Part shown: positions 6,980 through 17,418 of the stretch, in pieces
How positions within the stretch are numbered: the stretch's first letter is position 1
Layout of the letters: each line of letters starts with the position of its first letter
From: Candidatus Hydrogenedens sp.
Lineage (GTDB): Bacteria; Hydrogenedentota; Hydrogenedentia; Hydrogenedentales; JAEUWI01
Direction of reading: 5' to 3'
Assembly (NCBI GenBank): GCA_016125095.1
Contig: WGMK01000010.1
Coordinates: 1-64,000, forward strand
DNA length: 64,000 nt
Position numbers and translations under genes: made by a program
The notes under the pieces: model-generated
What the model was told of the DNA's origin: nothing
Databases searched by the model: none
What the model saw: the letters and a program-made list of their open reading frames with translations, nothing else

Positions 6980-8872
6980 ATGACACCGATAGAAAAAATC
7001 CGCAATCTTGCGATTATCGCCCACATCGACCACGGCAAGACGACGCTGATCGACAGCATCTTCCGTTCGGCGCACATTTTCCGCGACAACCAGGCCGTGC
7101 ACGAGCGCGTGATGGACAGCAACGAAATCGAGCGCGAGCGCGGTATCACCATCCGGGCCAAGCACTGCACGGTCAGCTGGCAGGACTACCTCATCAATAT
7201 CGTGGACACGCCCGGCCACGCGGACTTCTCCGGCGAAGTCGAGCGCGTGCTCTCCATGGTCGACTCCGTGCTGCTGCTGGTGGACGCCAACGAGGGCCCC
7301 ATGCCGCAGACCCGCTACGTGCTCATGCGCGCGCTGCGTCTCGGCCTGTCCCCTATCGTCATCGTGAACAAGGTCGACCGTCCGAATGCGCAGCCCGACA
7401 GCGCCCTGAATAAGACCTTCGACCTCTTCGTCGAACTGGGCGCCACCGACGAGCAATGCGACTTTCCGGTGCTCTACGGCAGCGGCCTGAACGGCTGGCT
7501 CGTGCGCGATCTCGAGACCGAGAAGCACGAGGGCATGGAGGCGCTGTTCGAGACGATTGTGCAGCACGTACCGGCCCCGGCGGGCGACCCCGAGAAGCCT
7601 TTCCTCATGCAGGTGAGCGCCATCGGCTGGGCCGACCACATCGGCCGCACGGGTACGGGCCGCATCATCCAGGGCCGCGTCCGCACGGGCGAACGTATCC
7701 GCCGCACCGGCTCCGTTTGGAAGCACCCGGAGGCGCACCTGGCGCAGCCCACCCGCGAGCACGATAGCTGGGAAGCCGGCGAGTCCTTCGAGGAGAAGGT
7801 CGCTTACCTCTGGATGAACCAGGGTCTCGACAGCGTGCCGGCCGAGGTTGCCAATGCGGGCGACATCGTCACCATTGCAGGTCCCAAGGACGTGAACATC
7901 GGCGATACCTTCTCGGCGCTCGAACTCGAGAACCCGGCGCTGCCGCCGCTCGAGATTGAGGAGCCCACGGTGTCCATGCTGTTCCTCGTGAACTCCGGTC
8001 CCTTCGCCGGGCGCGAGGGCGAGGCCGCTACGCTCCGCCGCCTGCGCGACCGCCTCGACAAGGAACTGCGCACCAACGTGGCCCTGCGTGTGGAAAATGC
8101 CGAGCGCGGCGACGGACTCAAGGTGTCCGGACGCGGCGAACTTCACCTGGCGATCCTCATCGAAGAAATGCGCCGCGAGGGCATGGAGCTCTGCGTGTCG
8201 CCGCCCGAAATCATCACCCGCCGCGACGAGGCCGGCCACCTGACCGAGCCGGTCGAGGAATTGACCATCGACGTGCCGATGGAATTCCAGGGCACGGTTA
8301 TCGAGCGCCTCGCCCAGCGCAAGGGCGAACTCAAGCACATGCACAACGAGGGCAGCGGCCTGGTGCGTCTCGAGTTCATGATCCCCACGCGCGGTCTAAT
8401 CGGCTACCGCAACGAATTCCTGACCGACACCCGCGGCCTCGGCATCATGGCGTCCCGCGTGGTGGGCTACATGCCGTGGGCGGGCGAGATTAATCCGCGC
8501 ACGCGCGGCTCGCTGGTGAGCATGGAAACCGGCGAGGCCACCAGCTATAGCCTGGAGAACCTCCAGCAGCGCGGCACCCTGTTCGTCGGGCCGCTCGACA
8601 AAGTATACGAGGGCATGATCGTGGGCGAGAATTCCCGCCCCGAGGATATGCCCTGCAAGCCGACCAAGAAAAAGGCGCTCACCAACCACCGCGCTGCCGG
8701 CAAGGACCACAACGACGGGCTCGACGTGCCCCGTCGCCTCACGCTGGATACCGCCCTCGAGTGGATAGCCGACGACGAACTGGTCGAGGTGACCCCGAAG
8801 AGCATCCGCGTGCGCAAGGCCGTGCTCAATGCCGAGGAACGCAAGCGGGTGGAGAAGCGCCAGACCGCCTAG
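6980..8872 (+). CDS. typA: Ribosome-associated translational GTPase TypA/BipA
   Basis: TypA/BipA (630 residues) is an EF-G-like GTPase that binds 70S ribosomes and influences 50S assembly and stress adaptation. The GTPase motifs are complete: AHIDHGKTT (G1), the RGITI switch region (G2), DTPGHADF (G3) and NKVDRP (G4). The C-terminal region has the family signatures [17 protein letters not shown] and GEATSYSL, then [16 protein letters not shown] 6980 begins MTPIEKIRN, the normal start for the family. An in-frame ATG 45 bp upstream would add an atypical Pro-rich extension. Confidence 0.96.
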   Translation: MTPIEKIRNLAIIAHIDHGKTTLIDSIFRSAHIFRDNQAVHERVMDSNEIERERGITIRAKHCTVSWQDYLINIVDTPGHADFSGEVERVLSMVDSVLLLVDANEGPMPQTRYVLMRALRLGLSPIVIVNKVDRPNAQPDSALNKTFDLFVELGATDEQCDFPVLYGSGLNGWLVRDLETEKHEGMEALFETIVQHVPAPAGDPEKPFLMQVSAIGWADHIGRTGTGRIIQGRVRTGERIRRTGSVWKHPEAHLAQPTREHDSWEAGESFEEKVAYLWMNQGLDSVPAEVANAGDIVTIAGPKDVNIGDTFSALELENPALPPLEIEEPTVSMLFLVNSGPFAGREGEAATLRRLRDRLDKELRTNVALRVENAERGDGLKVSGRGELHLAILIEEMRREGMELCVSPPEIITRRDEAGHLTEPVEELTIDVPMEFQGTVIERLAQRKGELKHMHNEGSGLVRLEFMIPTRGLIGYRNEFLTDTRGLGIMASRVVGYMPWAGEINPRTRGSLVSMETGEATSYSLENLQQRGTLFVGPLDKVYEGMIVGENSRPEDMPCKPTKKKALTNHRAAGKDHNDGLDVPRRLTLDTALEWIADDELVEVTPKSIRVRKAVLNAEERKRVEKRQTA

Positions 8873-8893
8873 TACCGCCGGGCATCCGCTCGT

Positions 8894-8922
8894 TTGCGCG
8901 GATGCGGATTGTGTGAGATACT
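8894..8922 (+). promoter_or_regulatory. Promoter-like sequence before the FG-GAP protein gene
   Basis: TTGCGC (8894-8899) and GATACT (8917-8922) are separated by 17 bp. They lie in the 136-bp gap between typA and the large secreted-protein gene, about 90 bp before its GTG start. Moderate consensus match only. Confidence 0.35.
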
Positions 8923-9008
8923 TTGCGGGTGGAGCAAGCGGGCGCATCGGGCGCCACCCGCCGCCGGGGACACGTGTGCGGCGCAGGGGAGGCTCCCGGG
9001 GAGTTTCC

Positions 9009-12000
9009 GTGCGTCGTTCTCTTTTTCTTGCGTGCGCACTGTGCGCTTTTTCCCTGCTTGCATCCCAGCCGTCGCAGGCGGAATCCGGTCTAGAGAAGGC
9101 GAATGCCGGCTTGCCGGTCATCGAGGATTTCTCGGAGTCGACGCTCCGCGATGACGCCTTTACCAATACCCGCTGGGTCGACAGCGAGGCAGAACTCCGG
9201 CAGCAATTCCTGAAATCGCGGCGGACGCGCTGGAACACCTTCATGGGTGAATTTAACGCCGGCACCGATGCGTTGAGTTCGACTGCCGGCGTCCTTGCCG
9301 ACTTTAACGGCGACGGCTATCCCGACCTGGCCGTGGCGAACAACGGGGCCACCAACCGGCTGGTGCCCGGCGACGGCAGCGCCGAACCCTTCGACGCCGT
9401 GGGCACGGGGCTCAATATCGGAACCGAGAGCGAGAATTCCGAGTCGGTCGTCGCGGGCGATGTGGACAACGACGGCGACATCGACGTGGTATTCGGCAAC
9501 CAGGCTGGCGCGCCGATCCGCCTCTACCTCAACAACGGCAGCTCTGATCCCTTTAATTTCGTGGCGTCCATTGTCGTGGGTGATACCTCCACCACAACCG
9601 ACGAAATGGCGCTCGCGGATTTCGACGGCGACGGGGACCTCGATCTGTATGCGGGCAAGCTGCAGAGCGACAACCGCATTTTCTACAACGACGGCTCCGC
9701 GAATCCCTTCGCCGCGGCGGGCAATGGCATAGCGCATGGCGATTTTGTAAACACGACCGGCCTTGCTGCGGGCGATGTCGATGGCGACGGGCTCATCGAT
9801 ATCGTGACTGCGGGCAACCTCGATACCTTCGGCGCGGGCAATACCGTCTACTTTAATGACGGCGCGGGCGATCCTTTCGACAATGCCGTCCGTTTCGATT
9901 TCTCCTCGTTCAGCGATGACACCCTCGATATCGCGCTGGGCGACCTGAACAACGACGGGCTGCTCGACATCGTCTGCGGTCAGCTGGACCAGGCGAATAC
10001 CTACTTCTTGAACGAGGGCGGGCTCACGCCCTTCGGCGGTCCGCAGATTGATATCAGCAATGACGTGTTCGATACGCATGGCATCGCACTGGTGGACATC
10101 GACAGCGACGGGGACCTGGATGTTGCGGTATCGGACTTCAGCGGGTCGCCGAATATCGTCTACAACAACGGTGCCGCCACCCCCTTTAGCGCCGCATCGC
10201 TGGTAGAGCCGCTCAATTTCTCCTCCGACAACGGCTACAACGTTCTTGCGGGAGATCTGAACTACGACGGCCTTCCGGACATCGTGACGATCAACAACTT
10301 CGGCCAGGCGAATACAAGCTTCATCAACAACGGCAATGAAGACTCGCCCTATAACCCCTCGGTTGCGGGCGATAACGTCGGCGCCACGGTGGATCAGTGT
10401 GCCGCGATCGCCGTGGCGGATATCAATGGCGATGGCCGACCGGATATCGTCCAGGCAGGCAATTTTTCCGGCGGCACCCCCGCGCCAAGCGCAGTCTATT
10501 ACAACAACGGCAGCGAAACGCCATTCTCTGGCGTAACGCCGGAGTTCTTCGGTAACAATCAGGTGACGCGGTCCGTGGCGGTCGGCGACCTGAATAACGA
10601 TGGCAATCCGGATGTGGTCCTGGGCAACTTCGGCGAGCAGAACCGGTACTTCATCAGCAGTGGCGCACCCACAAATCCCTATTCGCCGGGTGTGGGCCTG
10701 ACGCTGGGCACGTCGAGCCGTGATACCACCTCCATCGCCCTGGCCGACATCAACCACGACGGCTTCCTGGATGTGGTAGAGGGCGTCGCCAACAACGCCT
10801 CGAACCGTGTTTACTTGAATGATGGCATCGGCTCGCCCTTCGATACCGCCACCTCAGGGGACGTGATTGGCACCAGCACCGACAACACCAGCGCGATCGC
10901 GGCGGTCGATGTGAATGGCGACGGCTGGGCCGATGTGATTTCGGGCAACGTGGCACAGCTCAACCGCGTGCATTTCAACAACAGCGGCACCTTCAGCGGC
11001 GCGGGCACGGCGGTGGGGAGCGATACCGACGCCACCTCGGCTATCGTTGTCGCCGACATGAGCCGCGACGGCCGGCCCGATCTGCTCGCGGCGTCGAGCG
11101 CCCTCAACCAGCGCTACAAGTTTTATCTGAACAACGGCACGGCCACCGCCTTCGACGGCGTTATCGCCCAGCAGTTCGGCTTGGCGGCCGACCAGGCGAC
11201 CTCGCTTGCCGTGGCCGATATCGACGGCGATGGCGATCTCGATGTGCTGGCAGGCTGCTTCGGCAGCGATCGCGTATTCCTGGGCGACGGAGATGATGCC
11301 CCGCTGGATACGACCTCCAGCCTCATTGTCGCGGGCGCCGGGGCCAGCCAGACCGAGGAGGTGGTACTGGCCGATTTCGACAACGACGGCGGTATCGACT
11401 GGGCGGCCGGACATTCGAATGGCCGGTCGACTACGTTCCGCAACCTGACCACCACTCGGAGCTTCGGCTTCGCAGATACCGGTGTGCTCGTCGGGGCAGG
11501 GACCCAGACTACCCTCGCGACCCTGCTGTACGACCTAGATGCCGATGGCGACTTGGATTTGGTCGAGGTCAACACCGGAAGTTCCGGACCCTTGCTCTAT
11601 CGGAACACGGGCGCGCCCGGAGCGGCCGATTTTTCGGGGACGCCCACGCCGATCGGAGACGACACCAGCAATGTGACCTGCGCGGCGGCGGGCGACGTGA
11701 ATGCGGACGGTCTGCCTGATCTGGTGCTGGGCCGTAGCAACAAGACCAACCTGCTCTTTCTAAACGATGGGGCAGGAGATCCGTTCGATACCGCCGGTAC
11801 CGGCCTGAACATCGGCACCGATGCCGACGACACGCGAGCCATCGCCATCGCGCGCATCAATTCGGATGTATTCCCCGACGTATTGACCGGAAACGCCGGT
11901 GGCTCGGGTGAATTGAATCGACTCTACCTGAACCAGGGCACGGCGGATCCCTTCGCTGGGGTGACCAATGGCGAAGGTATCGGAACCGACACGGAGCGCA

Positions 12001-15000
12001 CCCTCGCGATTGCCGTGGCCGATGCGAACGGCGATGGCTTGATTGATTTCGTCGCCGGCAACGATGGCGCGGTGGACCGGTTCTATGCGAACGAGGGCGA
12101 CGCCAATCGCTTCACCGTTATCACCAACGGCGTTGCCTTGTCCGGCAGTGCGTTGAATACCCGGGCGATAGTCTTGGCAGACACCGACTTGGACGGCGAC
12201 CTCGACGTGATTACCGGCAATCTTGGGCAAGTAAACCAGATCATTTTGAACGATGGCTCAGAGACGCCCTTCTCGTCCACGCCTCCCATCACGCCTGTCG
12301 GCACTTCCACCGATGACACCACCGGACTTGCCGTCGGTGATTTCGACGGCAACGGCCGCCCCGACGTCCTCACGACCAACGGAGTCGCTTCGCACAAGAT
12401 CCACTTCAACGCGAGCGACTCCGGCTTCGCCGCATCGGACGATGGGCGCGCCGTGGCGAGTACGGTGGCCACGGCGACTTGTGTTGCCGTGGGGGATGTC
12501 GATCTCGACGGCGACCTCGACTTTGTGGCTGGTAGCGATGACGTCGGGAGCGCCCTCTTCCTCAATCGGCGATTCAGCAACGCGCTCGGGCAAGTGCGGT
12601 CGATCGCGACGAACACCGGCGAGTCCATTTCGGCAGCGCGCCTTACGGCGGCGGATACCACCGCCTCCGGCTTGCCCATCAACTATTACTTGTCGAACGA
12701 CGGCGGCGCACAATGGTTCCAGGTGGATTCCGGCAGGTCCTTCATTTTTCCGAGCCCGGGCAACGACCTCCGCTGGCGCGCCGAACTGGGCTCCTTCTCG
12801 CCGCTGCTTTCGCCATCGGCTTCGACGGTGAAGGTGGAAGGAGACAATCCGCCCAGCGCGGTCTGCCAGGATATCGACCTCGAGCTGGATGAATTCGGCA
12901 ACGCAACGCTGACCGCGGCCGAGGTGGACGGGGGTACCACCGACGACCTCAGCACGCCGACGCTGGATATCGATATCACTTCGTTTACCTGCGCGAACCT
13001 CGGTCCGAATACGGTGACCCTGGTCGCGACGGATGACATCGGCCAGGAGGCCAATTGCACGGCCACGGTAACCGTGAAAGATGTTACTCCGCCGGTCATC
13101 ACCTTGAATGGCGCATCCCTCGTACTCCTCGAATGCGGCGACACGTACTTCGAGCCGGGCGCTGCAGCGAACGATAGCTGCGGCGGCGACCTGACGGGCT
13201 TCGTTTCCATTGGCGGCGATGCGGTCAATATCAACGTGCCCGGGGATTACGTCCTTACCTACGATGTGGCAGATGCCTCCGGCAACAGCGCAGTGCAGCA
13301 AATCAGGACCGTCACGGTTTCCGATACCACGCCCCCGTCGATTGCCCTCATCGGCGCTTCGGTGGCGACGGTCGAGTGCGGCGGGTCGTACAGCGACGAA
13401 GGCGCCACGGCTACCGACAGCTGCGGGGGGGATCTCACCGGGTTCATCGTGACGGATCGCAGCGAGGTCGATACGGCCGCTCCGGGCACCTATTCCGTGT
13501 ACTTCGATGTGCAGGATCCCAGCGGCAATAGCGCCGTTCAAGTCGTGCGTACGGTCATCGTTTCCGACACGAGCGCGCCGGTCATCAACCTCATCGATAG
13601 CAGCAGTATCACGTTCGAATGCGGCGAGGTCTTCGTGGATCCCGGCTTCACGGCCACCGACGCCTGCTCGGGCGACCTGACCTCGAGCGTCACCATCGGC
13701 GGCGATACGGTCGACACAAGTGTCGCGGGGGCGAGCTATACCATTACCTACGACGTGACCGATGCCGCGAGCAACAACGCCGCCCAGGTGACCCGCACGG
13801 TCAACATCGTCGATAACGCGGCGCCGGTGATCACCCTGTCGGGCGCCAACCCGCTGTTCGTGGATTGCGGCGCGGCCTTTACCGATCCGGGTGCCGTGGC
13901 CGTGGATGCCTGCGAAGGCGACGTCGCTGTGGCCTCCGACGCCGGCGACGCGGTGGATCCGGACAAGCGCGGCGCCTACGTCATCACCTACACCGCCCAG
14001 GATTCGCGCGGCCAGCAGGCACTGTTGACGCGCGATGTCGTCGTGCGCGATTGCAATGAGGGTGCGCCCGAGGGCGAAGGCGAGGGTACGACCGACAACC
14101 TGCGCATCGAGGTGTATGTTTCGGAACTGGTAGGTTCTGACGGTACGGGCGATGGCACGCCCGGATTGCCCTGGCGGACGATCGGTTTCGCCTTGTCGCA
14201 GGTCGAGGGACTCGGCACATCCGTGCGTCCTGCCGCCGTGGTGGTGCTTCCGGGCGTATACGACGAGACCATTGTGGTGCCGCGCCATACACGCATCATC
14301 GGCCTGGGTGTGGAGGATTCCATCATCGCACCGACGGCCAATACCTTGCTCGGCGAATCTTTTGTGGTCGATCTGGGTGAAGGCTGCCTGCTCCAGGATA
14401 TAGCGATCTACCTTCCGGAGGATGCGCCGCCGAGCCGCACGGGCATTCGCGTGAACGAGGCGAGCGTGCTGATCGATCGTGTGCTGGTGGACGGTGGCGG
14501 TGCGCTGAGTTCCATCGGCTTGCAGCTTTTTGGCGAGGGTGAATCGAGCACGCTCATTGTGGACAGCGAATTCGTCAACCTGTTCGGTGCCGTGCGCGCC
14601 ATCGATTCCTGCGCGATGTTCTTCCGCTGCCTGTTCGAGTCCATCCTCGGCGATGCCATCACCATTCTGCAGAACGCGCGCAAGGGCGATGCCTGTTCAC
14701 TCGTGCTGGGCGACGCCGATTTCCCCGGCGATACGGGTTCGAACAGCTTCGTCGATATCGGCGGCTTGTTCGTGCGCAACTTGGACTATGCGACCGTGCT
14801 GGCCGACAACAACGACTTCGGCACGCCCGACCCGCAGGAAGTCGGCGATAACGTGTTCGGCCCGGTTGGCTTCGGGGGCGTGCTCTCCAAGGCCTTCGCG
14901 CTCAGCACGCTCTTCATCACGGTGCGCTCGGAAAACCTGGTGCCGATCAGCAATGCCACCGTCACCGCGCTCGCGCAAGGCACGGCCACGGCCGACGAGA

Positions 15001-15452
15001 GCAGCACGGCGGGCGTTTATGCGGCAAACATCACCGCGGGTTTCTACTCGATTACGGTCAAGGCGACCGGGTTCCAGAGCCAGACCCAGGTGCGGCAGAT
15101 AGCGCAGGGCACCGACCAAATGACGTTCACCATGGTGCCGCAGTACAACCCGCAAGCCGGCGCGCATGCGATGGACGCGGACCACAACGGCAGCATTACG
15201 CTGAGCGAAACGCTGCGCGTGGTGCAGCTCTACAACGCCCCGTCCATTTCGTGCGGACCGAGTTCGGAGGACGGGTACCAAATCGGGCCGGTGGGCGGTT
15301 TCAACTGCCTGCGCCACTCGGCGGACTACAACGCCAAGGCTTGGAAGATCACGCTTTCGGAGATGCTGCGTATCGTGCAGATATTCAACGTCGGCGCGTT
15401 CAACTTCTGCCCCGGAAGCGGCACGGAAGACGGCTACTGCCTCGGGGGATGA
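9009..15452 (+). CDS. Giant secreted FG-GAP/VCBS-repeat protein with dockerin-like C-terminus
   Basis: A 2147-residue exported protein. GTG 9009 was chosen because GGGGAG ends 5 bp upstream and a signal peptide follows (cleavage near SQA-ES). Residues about 90-1195 contain 21 copies of the D-x-[DN]-x-D-G-x-x-D calcium-binding signature of FG-GAP/VCBS repeats, which form beta-propellers. Residues about 1280-1357 are a HYR-like domain, and about 1358-1680 hold four tandem DUF5011-like Ig domains (ITLxGA...ECG). After an EGEGEG linker come a DUF1565-like beta-helix (about 1695-1960), a carboxypeptidase-regulatory-like domain, and a Cys-containing dockerin-like module (2052-2147). Likely a surface or matrix adhesin. 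The function is inferred only from domains. Confidence 0.8.
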   Translation: MRRSLFLACALCAFSLLASQPSQAESGLEKANAGLPVIEDFSESTLRDDAFTNTRWVDSEAELRQQFLKSRRTRWNTFMGEFNAGTDALSSTAGVLADFNGDGYPDLAVANNGATNRLVPGDGSAEPFDAVGTGLNIGTESENSESVVAGDVDNDGDIDVVFGNQAGAPIRLYLNNGSSDPFNFVASIVVGDTSTTTDEMALADFDGDGDLDLYAGKLQSDNRIFYNDGSANPFAAAGNGIAHGDFVNTTGLAAGDVDGDGLIDIVTAGNLDTFGAGNTVYFNDGAGDPFDNAVRFDFSSFSDDTLDIALGDLNNDGLLDIVCGQLDQANTYFLNEGGLTPFGGPQIDISNDVFDTHGIALVDIDSDGDLDVAVSDFSGSPNIVYNNGAATPFSAASLVEPLNFSSDNGYNVLAGDLNYDGLPDIVTINNFGQANTSFINNGNEDSPYNPSVAGDNVGATVDQCAAIAVADINGDGRPDIVQAGNFSGGTPAPSAVYYNNGSETPFSGVTPEFFGNNQVTRSVAVGDLNNDGNPDVVLGNFGEQNRYFISSGAPTNPYSPGVGLTLGTSSRDTTSIALADINHDGFLDVVEGVANNASNRVYLNDGIGSPFDTATSGDVIGTSTDNTSAIAAVDVNGDGWADVISGNVAQLNRVHFNNSGTFSGAGTAVGSDTDATSAIVVADMSRDGRPDLLAASSALNQRYKFYLNNGTATAFDGVIAQQFGLAADQATSLAVADIDGDGDLDVLAGCFGSDRVFLGDGDDAPLDTTSSLIVAGAGASQTEEVVLADFDNDGGIDWAAGHSNGRSTTFRNLTTTRSFGFADTGVLVGAGTQTTLATLLYDLDADGDLDLVEVNTGSSGPLLYRNTGAPGAADFSGTPTPIGDDTSNVTCAAAGDVNADGLPDLVLGRSNKTNLLFLNDGAGDPFDTAGTGLNIGTDADDTRAIAIARINSDVFPDVLTGNAGGSGELNRLYLNQGTADPFAGVTNGEGIGTDTERTLAIAVADANGDGLIDFVAGNDGAVDRFYANEGDANRFTVITNGVALSGSALNTRAIVLADTDLDGDLDVITGNLGQVNQIILNDGSETPFSSTPPITPVGTSTDDTTGLAVGDFDGNGRPDVLTTNGVASHKIHFNASDSGFAASDDGRAVASTVATATCVAVGDVDLDGDLDFVAGSDDVGSALFLNRRFSNALGQVRSIATNTGESISAARLTAADTTASGLPINYYLSNDGGAQWFQVDSGRSFIFPSPGNDLRWRAELGSFSPLLSPSASTVKVEGDNPPSAVCQDIDLELDEFGNATLTAAEVDGGTTDDLSTPTLDIDITSFTCANLGPNTVTLVATDDIGQEANCTATVTVKDVTPPVITLNGASLVLLECGDTYFEPGAAANDSCGGDLTGFVSIGGDAVNINVPGDYVLTYDVADASGNSAVQQIRTVTVSDTTPPSIALIGASVATVECGGSYSDEGATATDSCGGDLTGFIVTDRSEVDTAAPGTYSVYFDVQDPSGNSAVQVVRTVIVSDTSAPVINLIDSSSITFECGEVFVDPGFTATDACSGDLTSSVTIGGDTVDTSVAGASYTITYDVTDAASNNAAQVTRTVNIVDNAAPVITLSGANPLFVDCGAAFTDPGAVAVDACEGDVAVASDAGDAVDPDKRGAYVITYTAQDSRGQQALLTRDVVVRDCNEGAPEGEGEGTTDNLRIEVYVSELVGSDGTGDGTPGLPWRTIGFALSQVEGLGTSVRPAAVVVLPGVYDETIVVPRHTRIIGLGVEDSIIAPTANTLLGESFVVDLGEGCLLQDIAIYLPEDAPPSRTGIRVNEASVLIDRVLVDGGGALSSIGLQLFGEGESSTLIVDSEFVNLFGAVRAIDSCAMFFRCLFESILGDAITILQNARKGDACSLVLGDADFPGDTGSNSFVDIGGLFVRNLDYATVLADNNDFGTPDPQEVGDNVFGPVGFGGVLSKAFALSTLFITVRSENLVPISNATVTALAQGTATADESSTAGVYAANITAGFYSITVKATGFQSQTQVRQIAQGTDQMTFTMVPQYNPQAGAHAMDADHNGSITLSETLRVVQLYNAPSISCGPSSEDGYQIGPVGGFNCLRHSADYNAKAWKITLSEMLRIVQIFNVGAFNFCPGSGTEDGYCLGG

Positions 15453-15456
15453 TGAC

Positions 15457-16674
15457 CTATCGTGCGGCGTGAAGCAGCGCCAGCCACGTGGCGGCCAAGG
15501 CCAAGGTGGCGAGCGTAATCGGCACCCCGGCGCGCGCGTGCTCGCGCCAGGAAATAACTATGCCGCGCGCTCGAGCCTGCTCGACCACGATGATGTTGGC
15601 GATGCTTCCGACAATAATCAGGTTGCCCGCCAGGGTGCTGGAGAGCGCGAGCACGGCGCCCGCGCCGCTGTAGTCCGATGCAGGCAGCAGCAGCATGACG
15701 GCCGGCACATTCGAAACGATGTTGGAAAGCATGGCGGCAACCGCAAAGAGAACGTATGGGCGCGACAGGTCGACCCCGCTGTCGCGAAGGACGCCGAACA
15801 GTGCATCCATGGCACCGCTGGCCTCGAAGGCGGCGTTCACCACAAACAGACCGATGAACAGCACCAGCAGGTGCCAATCAACCAGGCCGAGCGTTTCCCG
15901 GGAATGCATGCGGCGGCTCAGCAGCAGCAGGCCAGCCATCCCCAGCGCCACCACATCGCGCGGCCACGGCGAGAAAACAAAAGCCAGCAGGACTATGCCC
16001 AGCGCGGTCAAGGCTTTCATCGTCTGAAGCCGGTCGAAGGGCACCGGCTCGGAATAGCCCGCCGGCGAGTCCGCTTGCCAGGCGGTGCGGTACAACCGGC
16101 AAAGTATGATCCACGCCACAGCCATGGTTCCGGCTACGGCCGGCGCGGCCTCCAGCGTATAGCGAGCAAATGAAAGGTCGAGCGCTTCCCCGATGAGCAT
16201 GTTCTGCGGATTGCCGATAAGTGTCGCTGCGGACCCGATGTTGGCCGCACAGGCGAGACCAAGCAGAAAGGGGACCGGATTGAGGCGCCGGCGCGCGCAG
16301 GCGTCGATCAGCGGGGGCGTCATCGCCAGGCATACGATGTCGTTGGTGAGCAGTGCCGAGAGCGCGCCCGCGCACGCCATGACCAGCCCGAGCAGGGCCG
16401 GGGGAGATGCGTCCGCTGCGCCTGCACGGCGGCTGACTTCGGTGTAGAAACCGCCAAGCCTGAACTGCGCCGACACAATCATGAGGCCGAATAGCAGGGA
16501 TATGGTGGGCACATCCACGGAGGCCCATGCCGCCTCGGGGGTGACTTCGCGGAGCGCGATGAGCGCCAGCGCGCCCAGCAGCGCGATGCCCGTGCGATCG
16601 ATGGCGAGCCAGGGGATGCGGCCCAGCACCATGCCCGCATACACCAGGGCGAATACAGCGACAGCCGCGGTCAT
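15457..16674 (-). CDS. Ion-transporter-superfamily permease (ArsB/NhaD/CitMHS-like)
   Basis: A 405-residue inner-membrane protein with about 11 hydrophobic helices. The two halves each carry an IT-superfamily re-entrant-loop type motif: LLTNDIVCLAMTPP with IGNPQNMLIG in the first half, and SNIVSNVPAVMLLLP with GSIANIIVVEQA in the second. These resemble ArsB, NhaD and citrate/dicarboxylate (SLC13) permeases. The substrate (arsenite, Na+/H+ or an organic anion) cannot be told from sequence. There are no arsenic-resistance genes beside it. It is tail to tail with the FG-GAP gene, 4 bp apart. Confidence 0.8.
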   Translation of the reverse strand: MTAAVAVFALVYAGMVLGRIPWLAIDRTGIALLGALALIALREVTPEAAWASVDVPTISLLFGLMIVSAQFRLGGFYTEVSRRAGAADASPPALLGLVMACAGALSALLTNDIVCLAMTPPLIDACARRRLNPVPFLLGLACAANIGSAATLIGNPQNMLIGEALDLSFARYTLEAAPAVAGTMAVAWIILCRLYRTAWQADSPAGYSEPVPFDRLQTMKALTALGIVLLAFVFSPWPRDVVALGMAGLLLLSRRMHSRETLGLVDWHLLVLFIGLFVVNAAFEASGAMDALFGVLRDSGVDLSRPYVLFAVAAMLSNIVSNVPAVMLLLPASDYSGAGAVLALSSTLAGNLIIVGSIANIIVVEQARARGIVISWREHARAGVPITLATLALAATWLALLHAAR

Positions 16675-16762
16675 GCGCAGCGGTTTCCGGGATGCTCAAC
16701 GGCGTAGGGCGGGGCGGACATGGCGCGCATTGTGCATCGGCCTGCCCGGATGCCGCAATGAT

Positions 16763-17293
16763 CTACGCTCCAATGGCCTTGCGGATGCGGGCAATCTGCT
16801 CCAGGTGGTAGCAGTCGTGCGCGGCGTACAGCCGCATCATGGTTCCCAGCGTCTCTTCTCCCCGCTGGCTGTGCAGGCAATAACGCTGCAGGTAGGATTC
16901 CGGCAGGCCGCGCAGAAACCGCAGGTTTACGGCACGCACCGCCTCGAAGTCTTCGAGCGTCGCCTCGAGGTCTGCCGCGCTGTAGTTCAGTTCCTGGGTC
17001 CAAAGGTCCTGGTCGATGGCGGGTATGGGTGTGCCGGGTTCACCCGCGGTCTTCCGATACCGGAAGCCGAGCACGATCTCCACGTCGGCGAGATGTTTCA
17101 CCACCTCGATCACGGACCACTTGCCGGGGGCCTCGAGCGTGCGCAGTGCCGCGTCATCGAGTCCGGCAACCGCCTGGCGTAGCGCGGCGGGGGTCGCAGC
17201 GAAGGCATCCAGGGGATTCCGGTCGCCGAGATACGCCAGCAGGGCCTCGATATACGCCTGCGAGTCGCCGCGATTGAGGGGGGAATCGCTCAT
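16763..17293 (-). CDS. DinB/YfiT-like metal-dependent enzyme
   Basis: A 176-residue four-helix-bundle protein of the DinB superfamily. The putative metal-binding His triad is visible: one His in KWSVIEVVKHLADVE and two in YAAHDCYHLEQI. Family members include thiol-S-transferases and hydrolases, often of unknown substrate. It is divergent from the DUF3604 lipoprotein gene (126-bp gap), so the two could share a regulatory region. No specific reaction is assigned. Confidence 0.8.
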   Translation of the reverse strand: MSDSPLNRGDSQAYIEALLAYLGDRNPLDAFAATPAALRQAVAGLDDAALRTLEAPGKWSVIEVVKHLADVEIVLGFRYRKTAGEPGTPIPAIDQDLWTQELNYSAADLEATLEDFEAVRAVNLRFLRGLPESYLQRYCLHSQRGEETLGTMMRLYAAHDCYHLEQIARIRKAIGA

Positions 17294-17418
17294 GCCGGTG
17301 GTCTCCTCATGGTGGTGCGCACACTATCCCTGCACTGCTATGCGCATTTCAATGGGTCTGTATCGCCGCTGCGGAATGTGTTAGCGTGGCGTTAGCTTGC
17401 TGGCAGGAGGCACCCAAG

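Noticed and set aside
14156..14980. Pectate lyase or other enzyme in the beta-helix of the FG-GAP protein
   Set aside because: DUF1565-like repeats without recognisable catalytic residues; a structural role is as likely.
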